DNA of 64,000 nucleotides from Hemileia vastatrix (lineage: Eukaryota > Basidiomycota > Pucciniomycetes > Pucciniales > Zaghouaniaceae): assembly GCA_030280995.1 (NCBI GenBank), contig JASXTE010000002.1, forward strand, positions 29,524,683 to 29,588,682, in the 5' to 3' direction. The position numbers and the translations under genes are program-made. Below are positions 58,012-64,000 of this stretch, piece after piece. The notes beneath the pieces are model-generated. The model was not told the DNA's origin. It saw nothing but the letters and a program-made list of their open reading frames with translations, and did not search any database. Numbering within the stretch: position 1 is the first letter of the stretch; the number at the start of each line of letters is the position of its first letter.

Positions 58012-61000
58012 TGAGGGCTGATCACCCTAGTGCTATGACCTCTCCCCAAGATGAGGAAGTCCCAGGTTTTAGTAGGTCAGCTCCCTTGGAGATATACCAA
58101 GTGGATTTTCAACTTTCTCTTTTTAATGTTTCTCTTCTCTGCAAGTAATCATCAAGTTTTTTATCAAGTCTCTGTTCTTTCTCAAGATTCTTAATTATTT
58201 TTAATTCAAGTTCAAGGAAGAAGATTGGTTATATATCTTTATTGAAAGATATGCGGAAAAGTTTTGGAGTGGTGAGATTGGGGTGTAAAAGTAAGTCCTC
58301 CCAATTGTGCACCGCTAGGGTTTCTTCTACACCTTTCAAAAACATTACCTTGGCCACACATGTGAGCAATGGGGAAACCCTTGGTTTTTGTTCCAGGTCT
58401 GGTGGTGAAGAATTCCTGAAGATCCCTCAAGTTGAAGGTGGAGCGGCAAAGTATAAGAAGGAAGCGCAGAAGATTAGGCCTGTGGGCTTGAATCCGCCTT
58501 TGAAGAGACCTCCTTTGTCAAGAGATCCGTACTGTACTCCTTTGGTGAAGAATCCTCCAGAATTTGTAGAGACGGCTAGGGTGACCGTGGAAAGATTGAA
58601 AGTTTTTAGTTTTGGTCCTGATGGGTGGTTGTCTGAAGAAAAGAAGTTGTTGTTGCACGTTATTGTGCTAAGGGAAAAAGCTGTGGCGTTTGTTGAGGAG
58701 GAAAGGGGTGTATTGAAGCACTCTTATGGGGAACCTTACTTGATTCCTGTGGTTTGTCATAAACCTTGGCAAATCAAACCTATTCCGATTCCAGCCGCTA
58801 TTAGAGAGGATTTTGTGGAGATTGTTAGGGAAAGAGTCAGGACTGGGTTATATGAACAATAAACATCCATTTACTCAAGTCTGGTGTTTGGTGCAAAGAA
58901 GCAGAATGTAAAGTTGCAGGTGGTTCATGATCTTAGAGCCTTGAATAGAGTCACTATCAAGGACGCTGGTATGCAACCAAGTGCAGAGGATTTTGTTGAA
59001 CCTTTAGCTGGAAGGGTGTGTTATGTTTTGGGTGATATTATGGGTGGTTATGATGAGAGGGAACTACATACAGATTCAAGGCCTCTCACAACTTTTGAGA
59101 CTCCTTTGGGAAGATTTCAGCTCACTAGGTTGCCTCAAGGATCAACTAATTCAGTGGCAGTTTATCAAGAACAGATGGCTTGGATTTTGCAGGCTGAGGT
59201 TCCTACTCATGCTGGTATTTTTATTGATGATGGTGGAATTAAAGGACCATCCACTGATTATGGTAATGAGGTGTTAGAGGAGAACCCTGGCATAAGGAGG
59301 TTTGTGTGAGAATATGCAATAACTCTAGAGAGAGTGTTGTTCAGGATTGAAGACGCTGGTCTGACCATTTCAGGGTCAAAATTCTGTTGTTGTGTTCCTG
59401 CTTTCAAAATTCTGGGTCATGTAGTATGTAAAGAGGGAAGGATTATGGCAAAGAAGAAGATTAATAAAATCCAGTCATGGCCAAGGCCCAAAAATACTAC
59501 TGAAGTCAGGGGATTTTTGGGTGTATGTGTATAAGTCAAGATTTTTATTAAGGATTTTTCTTTCTTGGCTTCACCTTTAAGGAGGTTGACCAGAAAAGAT
59601 GCATATTGGGAATGGACTGAAGAGTGTGAAGAGGCCTTTCAGAAGTTGAAAAAGGTTGTTGGTGAGGATATTGTTCTTCACAAGTTGGATTATGGTGTTG
59701 GTGCTGGAAAAATGTATCTGGCAGTGGACTCAAGTTATATTGCTGCTGGTGCTTTTTTGTCTCAGGAGGATAAGACTGGGAGGGTCAGGCCAGTAAGGTA
59801 TGAGTCTGTGGTGTTTAATGAGGTGGAATCTAGGTATTCTCAACCTAAGTTGGAATTGTCTGGCGTAGCTAAAATTTTAAAGAAGCTACAGACGGTTTTG
59901 TGGGGGCAGCATTTTGAGCTGCAGGTGGATGCAAAATCTTTGGTTCAGATGATCAATACACCTAGTCTTCCAAATTCTCCAATGATCAGGTGGGTGGCAT
60001 TTATTCAACATTTTTCTTTTTACCTGGTACACAAACCAGGTAAAACTTTTACTATGCCTGATGGATTATCAAGGAGGCCACCTACAGATGAGGATTCTGA
60101 TCCTGAAGAGTTTGACGAAGATGTTCCAGTGGTTAGGGCCAGCACAAAGGGTGCTGAGGATTTTTCTCTCCTCCCCCATGAGGCTAAACTGGATGATTGT
60201 TCTGGCCTCCCCCAAGAGGCTAAACTGGCTGGATCTGATCTTGATTCTGGTGATTAGGATGTTTTTGTTGATGAAGATGGAGTTGTTGTTTGGGACAGCT
60301 CAAAGTTGGAAAAGGGTGTTTTTGTTAGTGAACTGGATTCTCACAAGGTTCAGTGGAAAGAGAAGGATGTGCCAAAATTTAAGGATTGGTGTCCTGGTTG
60401 GGCTGCTCAATTGGCTCATGTTCACACTGGTGATTTTGATGACAGAGTTGTACCCTTGGATGTTGTTTTTTTGGATTTTGAAGATGAGACCTGGGGTTAG
60501 TCTGGGTTTTATTTTAGTTTGGTGGAATATCTGTTGACCTTGAAGAGGCCAGATAGTTGTGATGATGATACTTGGTTGGAAATCAAGAAAAAGAGTCCTG
60601 GATTTTATGTGTCAGGAAGGTGGTTGATAAGAAGGAAACATCCTAATCCTCAAGTGGTGGTGACTCAGAAGAAGGGTCAAGAATTGGTTTTAGAGTCTTT
60701 GCATGAAGACCTTGGTCATAGAGGCTTTGGGGAGACTTATAGAAGAGTAGCAGACAGATTTTGGTGGCCAGCTATGAAGTTGGCTGTGAAGGGTTGGGTT
60801 CAATCTTGTGAAGAATGTCAAAGAAGAAGTCACTTGAAACCTAAAGAGGTGGGCCGTGCTACTGGTGAATCAACTGTCTTTGGAAGAGTCAGTCTGGATG
60901 CTGCCCATATTAAAGAGGGCAGGTATAAATACTTGATTGTTGCTAGGGATGATTTGTCTGGTTGGGTTGAGGCAGTGCCTCTGGTTAATTTGACTGCCAA

Positions 61001-61762
61001 GAATGTGGCAGAGTTTTTGAAGAAGTAGTGGATTTATAGGTATGGGTTGATGAAGTTGGTCACTGTTGATGGCAGGCCAGAGTTTGGTGCCGAATTTAAA
61101 GAAGCTGTGGCTAGTGTTGGTTCTAAAGTTATAGTGGCTACACCATATTATCCTGAAGCTGAAGGCATGGTTGAAAGAGGCCATCAAGTTATCAAGAATG
61201 CTTTGGTGAAGATGTGCGGAGATAGTGTCTAAAAGTGGAGGCATTATTTACCCTTGGTTTTAATTGCTGATAGGGTCACTGTGAAGAGACAACTGGCTAT
61301 TCTACTTATGAGTTAATGTTTGGTCAGAAAGCCGTTCTACAAGTGGACTTCGAAGCTGTCTCTTATCTTGGAATTAATTGGGATGACGTGCACTCAACAG
61401 AAGATTTGCTCTGTGCCAGGATGCAACAGTTGGAATGTAGAGAGGAATGTTGAGAGAAGGCATACTCTAGAATGATGAAGATTAGGAATCAATCAGTCAG
61501 GTACTGGGACAATAAATTGGCTCATAGACTCAGGAATCCCTTGAAACCTGGTTGTTTGGTTTTGGTGTATAATAGAAGTTTGGAGAGTCAGTGGGGGAAA
61601 ATGTTTGCTGACAGATGGAATGGACCTTACAGAGTCAGATCTCAGGCGTCTGGAGGTTCTTATGTTTTGGAAGAGTTGGATGGTGCAGTTTTAAAAAAGA
61701 GGGTGGCTGCAGACCAAGTGAAGAGGTTTTATCTCAGAGGCACTAGGCATGAAGAAGATTGA
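58012..61762 (+). pseudogene. Pol of element G (RT, RNase H, integrase)
   Basis: After the frameshift site Pol runs TSPQDEEVPGFSRSAPLEI to a stop near 58146. From 58242 one frame continues almost to 61260, broken only by stops at 58860, 59307, 59532, 60255, 60498, 61026 and 61230. RT: GVLKHSYGEPYLIPVV, HDLRALNRVTI, TRLPQGSTNSVAVYQ and FIDDGG (about 59217). RNase H: LAVDSSYIAAGAFLSQ and LQVDAK. Integrase: HEDLGHRG...SCEECQRR, SLDAAH, TVDGRPEFGAEF, EGMVERGHQV. A frame change near 61275; the C-terminal part 61472-61762 ends KRFYLRGTRHEED. No chromodomain. Confidence 0.88.
60169..60228 (+). repeat. Two hairpin motifs in the RNase H-integrase linker of G
   Basis: CCTCCCCCATGAGGCTAAAC (60169 on) and GCCTCCCCCAAGAGGCTAAA (60205 on) encode LPHEAKLD and LPQEAKLA. 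H has its two motifs at the homologous linker. The second has a GCCTC/GAGGC stem, a pair not seen in H. Confidence 0.8.
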
Positions 61763-61914
61763 CTCGGAAATGAGGATAAACTACGGACCATTCTTTAATT
61801 TTGGTTTTTTTTTGTGGTGATGCTATGCATCTGTTTGTTGGAAACTTTTGTTAGAGGGTACCCATGGGTGGGGCATCTAGATTTTGTCTTGGCAAGTGTG
61901 GGGGTGACAGATGG
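61763..61914 (+). other. Start of the 3' UTR of G
   Basis: Directly after the pol stop comes CTCGGAAATGAGGATAAACT, the same post-stop core as in H. The stretch GGCAAGTGTGGGGGTGACAG (61891-61910) is the left arm of the conserved long hairpin; its partner was moved 1.5 kb away by the solo LTR. Confidence 0.65.
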
Positions 61915-63416
61915 TGTCAGGCTAAGGTCAAGTACAAAGACGTGAACTAGCTTGAATGGTCAGTTGTCTAGAAGATTTTAATGGTCCTATATGAATACTG
62001 TAGTTTTAATCCACTAAGTTGTAAAATATAATCAAATATAGAGGTCTCAGTAATATAATTCTCACTATTCTTATATATGGCTTACAATCTTTATAGTTGG
62101 TAGAAAAATAGATTATATAAATTCAGATACTATTCAAAAGTCTTATAAAAGTACTAATTGATAGGTATTGTAAATTTGTTTGGTTATATTGGTTAAATTG
62201 TAATGATAAAGAATGTAGAAACAAGACCCAAAAACCTCCTCCTTTTATACACACTGAGTTCCCCAATAAATCCCTTGATATACCATCCAATACACAGTTA
62301 ATGACGCCTCAAAACAACTAATAGACCTGCCCATCAACATCCCTAGTGACCCATGACATAATTAGACAAGTAACAACCGCCAAAATACTGTAATAATAAG
62401 GGAAATCCATCAAAATTAAAGAAAAAGACAAAAAGAGAGTATATGCGTATAAAACAATAATATAAAAGACTGAAGGAGACTTTTTAAGGTTAATAATAGC
62501 TTAATAATAAGGGGGATTGACTGTAGAAATAATGGGGCTAATCCTGACATTATACTACATGAAATTCCCATTCAAAAATAACCAAAATTGACTGAGAAAC
62601 CACCCAAAAACTTAAAAAAGAGCGTGAGATGTGGGGTAACTACATGCAGTTCTTGGCAGACGCTTGCACGGGTAAATCCTTGACTAAAATTAGGCGAATT
62701 TAAGCGTGGTGATGAAATAAAGTGCCAAGAGTGAGGTTATTAATGAAATTAGTGCATATAAACAAGGTCAATGCATTATTAATTAAGCTAGGACACTAAA
62801 TAAGCGCCTGTCGCCTATTTTAGTGTGTTTCCCCACAGTGGGCGTAGAATGTGGGGTAATTATAGTGTGAAAAAGCTAACTTTGCTAAAAATGAAGCTAT
62901 TCACACGGGAAAAAAGCAGGCAGTATGTGGCCAGTACACAGAAGCCATTTCTGGCATAAAAAACACCAAATTTGAAAAGTGTTATTTTTATGCATTTAAA
63001 TAGCCAAATCAATAGTTCTAAATGAGCCCAATTGATCTGTCAAAGCGCAATTTTGATATTCTCAATTTTATAGCGCATATAGTCAACTTTTAAGTGAAAT
63101 AAAGCGCATTTCTTGTTTTTTGCATAAAACAATGAATATAACAGCTTTAAGTGTACTTAAAAATTATGTAGCCTTATACTTAAGGTTCTTAAGATTACCC
63201 TAACATATTCCAACTTAATATTTAGTACATAAGACCTATAAAAGGTGGATATATGCGTGTATATAAGGTGTTATAATGGCATTTTTTGTGTATTATCATA
63301 ATTTTACTTATGTATACTATTTGTGTACTCTTAATTATTATTCCCATGTATAGTTCATGTGTTTGACATAACTTATAATTACTTTTTACTCAGTCCTGGA
63401 GATATAAAGGCTGACA
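61915..63416 (-). repeat. Solo LTR-alpha (element A family)
   Basis: 1502 bp on the minus strand, the same ends and length as the LTRs of A. Flanks are gatgg on both sides (61910-61914 and 63417-63421). It was left by recombination between the LTRs of an inserted element. TATA box inverted at 62243-62249. Confidence 0.95.
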
Positions 63417-64000
63417 GATGGGCTGGCTGCTCTATCAACAGTTTCTCCAGATTGTCTGTTTCCAACTCTTTTTCTTAATTTGGTTGAACCCTAGTATTGG
63501 TTTCTTTTCACAGGTTTAAGTCCTCTATGACTTTAAACTGGAAATTCCTTTGGTTTTCATGTGCCGGACTCTTCACTTTTATTGGTTTTGGTTTATCGTG
63601 TTGGATGTTGTGTTTTGTTGGTTAGAAGGTACCCAGAGGGGGCTTCTAGATTTTATTTTGGCAAGTGTGGGGGTAACTGATGAGCTGGCTGCTCTGTAGA
63701 ACAGTTACCCCAGAATGTCTGTCTCAAGTATTTTGTTTTTCCTAGTTGAATTCTAGTTCTGTTGTTTATTATTAAGGTTTCAAGTCCACTATGACTTTAA
63801 ACTGGTTTGGGACTGGCTTTTTTATCTTTGGTTCTTTCAGATTGGTGGTGGATCACTGGTGGTCCCATCATTTTTACTTATTGGAGGGAGCCCACCCAGT
63901 GATCATTTCAATGGACCGGACTTTCTCTTATTGGACCATCTATGGAGCTGGACTTTCTTTGATTTTGCAGTTACTTTTTTGCTAGATAGCAGTTTTAGAT
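63417..64000 (+). other. 3' UTR of G with structured motifs
   Basis: Hairpin motifs AAGTCCTCTATGACTTTAAA (63519 on) and AAGTCCACTATGACTTTAAA (63782 on), each followed by CTGG. The long stem GGGGTAACTG/CAGTTACCCC lies at 63670-63679 and 63702-63711. Arms GATCACTGG/CCAGTGATC at 63851-63859 and 63896-63904 flank a TTGGAGGGAGCCCACC loop. The order differs from H, and the GTGTGGGGGT block occurs twice in G (61896 and 63665), so this region has been duplicated. No gene seen. Confidence 0.7.

Larger units (their letters stand above)
54448..64000 (+). mobile_element. Ty3-type element G (relative of H), open-ended
   Basis: Plus-strand element. It has a 5' LTR, a primer site identical to H, Gag-protease, Pol by -1 frameshift and a hairpin-bearing 3' UTR. 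The 3' LTR is beyond base 64000. Pol is punctuated by about eight stops but remains mostly in one frame, so decay is by point mutation. A solo LTR-alpha sits in its 3' UTR (61915-63416). Inserted into the gag of copia M. Confidence 0.9.

Overview
The window is a dense nest of LTR retrotransposons. I recognise no host gene, rRNA, tRNA or CRISPR array. The DNA is AT-rich and eukaryotic. The chromodomain-bearing Ty3/gypsy elements, with an HHPQTDG-type integrase, the CX2CX7HXC gag knuckle and a C-terminal chromodomain, suggest a large, transposon-swollen fungal genome. A basidiomycete, possibly rust-like, is my best guess, but this is inference only.

Left part (1-17235). A minus-strand Ty3 relic (B, 1-2646 and 12373-12472) is split by a complete plus-strand chromovirus (A, 2647-12372). 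A has two 1502-bp LTRs, a 5-bp target duplication (ttcct) and one uninterrupted 1957-codon gag-pol frame, so it is young and possibly active. A decayed relative (C, 12473-17235) follows. C breaks off inside its protease and is fused to the next unit.

Middle (17236-41315). A 2.9-kb inverted duplication (17236-20136, 1441-bp arms, 19-bp spacer) carries the 3' end of a decayed minus-strand Ty3 element (D, 19050-26951). Next come an integrase relic (I) with its LTR (E1), a solo LTR of the H family inside E1, a beta-type LTR, the leader and first ORF of another relic (J) interrupted by a solo LTR (E2), a minus-strand Ty1/copia relic (L), an F-type LTR fragment and a minus-strand Ty3 tail (K).

Right part (41316-64000). 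A copia element (M, plus) is split twice. Its LTR holds a full-length minus-strand Ty3-type element (H, 41679-53898, 4-bp duplication gcga). Its gag holds a related plus-strand element (G, 54448 to beyond the window end). G's 3' untranslated region holds a 1502-bp solo LTR of the A family (61915-63416, duplication gatgg). H and G form one family without a chromodomain. Both have a Gag-protease frame followed by Pol in the -1 frame, joined at a U6-G or U6-A slippery heptamer.

The most unusual signal is in H and G: about 35 copies of a short RNA hairpin, a 3-5 bp stem with a 6-nt loop followed by TAAACTGG. Its stem bases change in compensating pairs. It lies in the 3' untranslated region, just after the pol stop, and inside pol coding sequence, where it dictates repeated peptides. 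Two further paired-arm hairpins in the 3' untranslated region are shared by H and G. A second notable signal is an overlapping reading frame at the start of the A/C/D/J family (coiled coil, WKW motif, basic tail).
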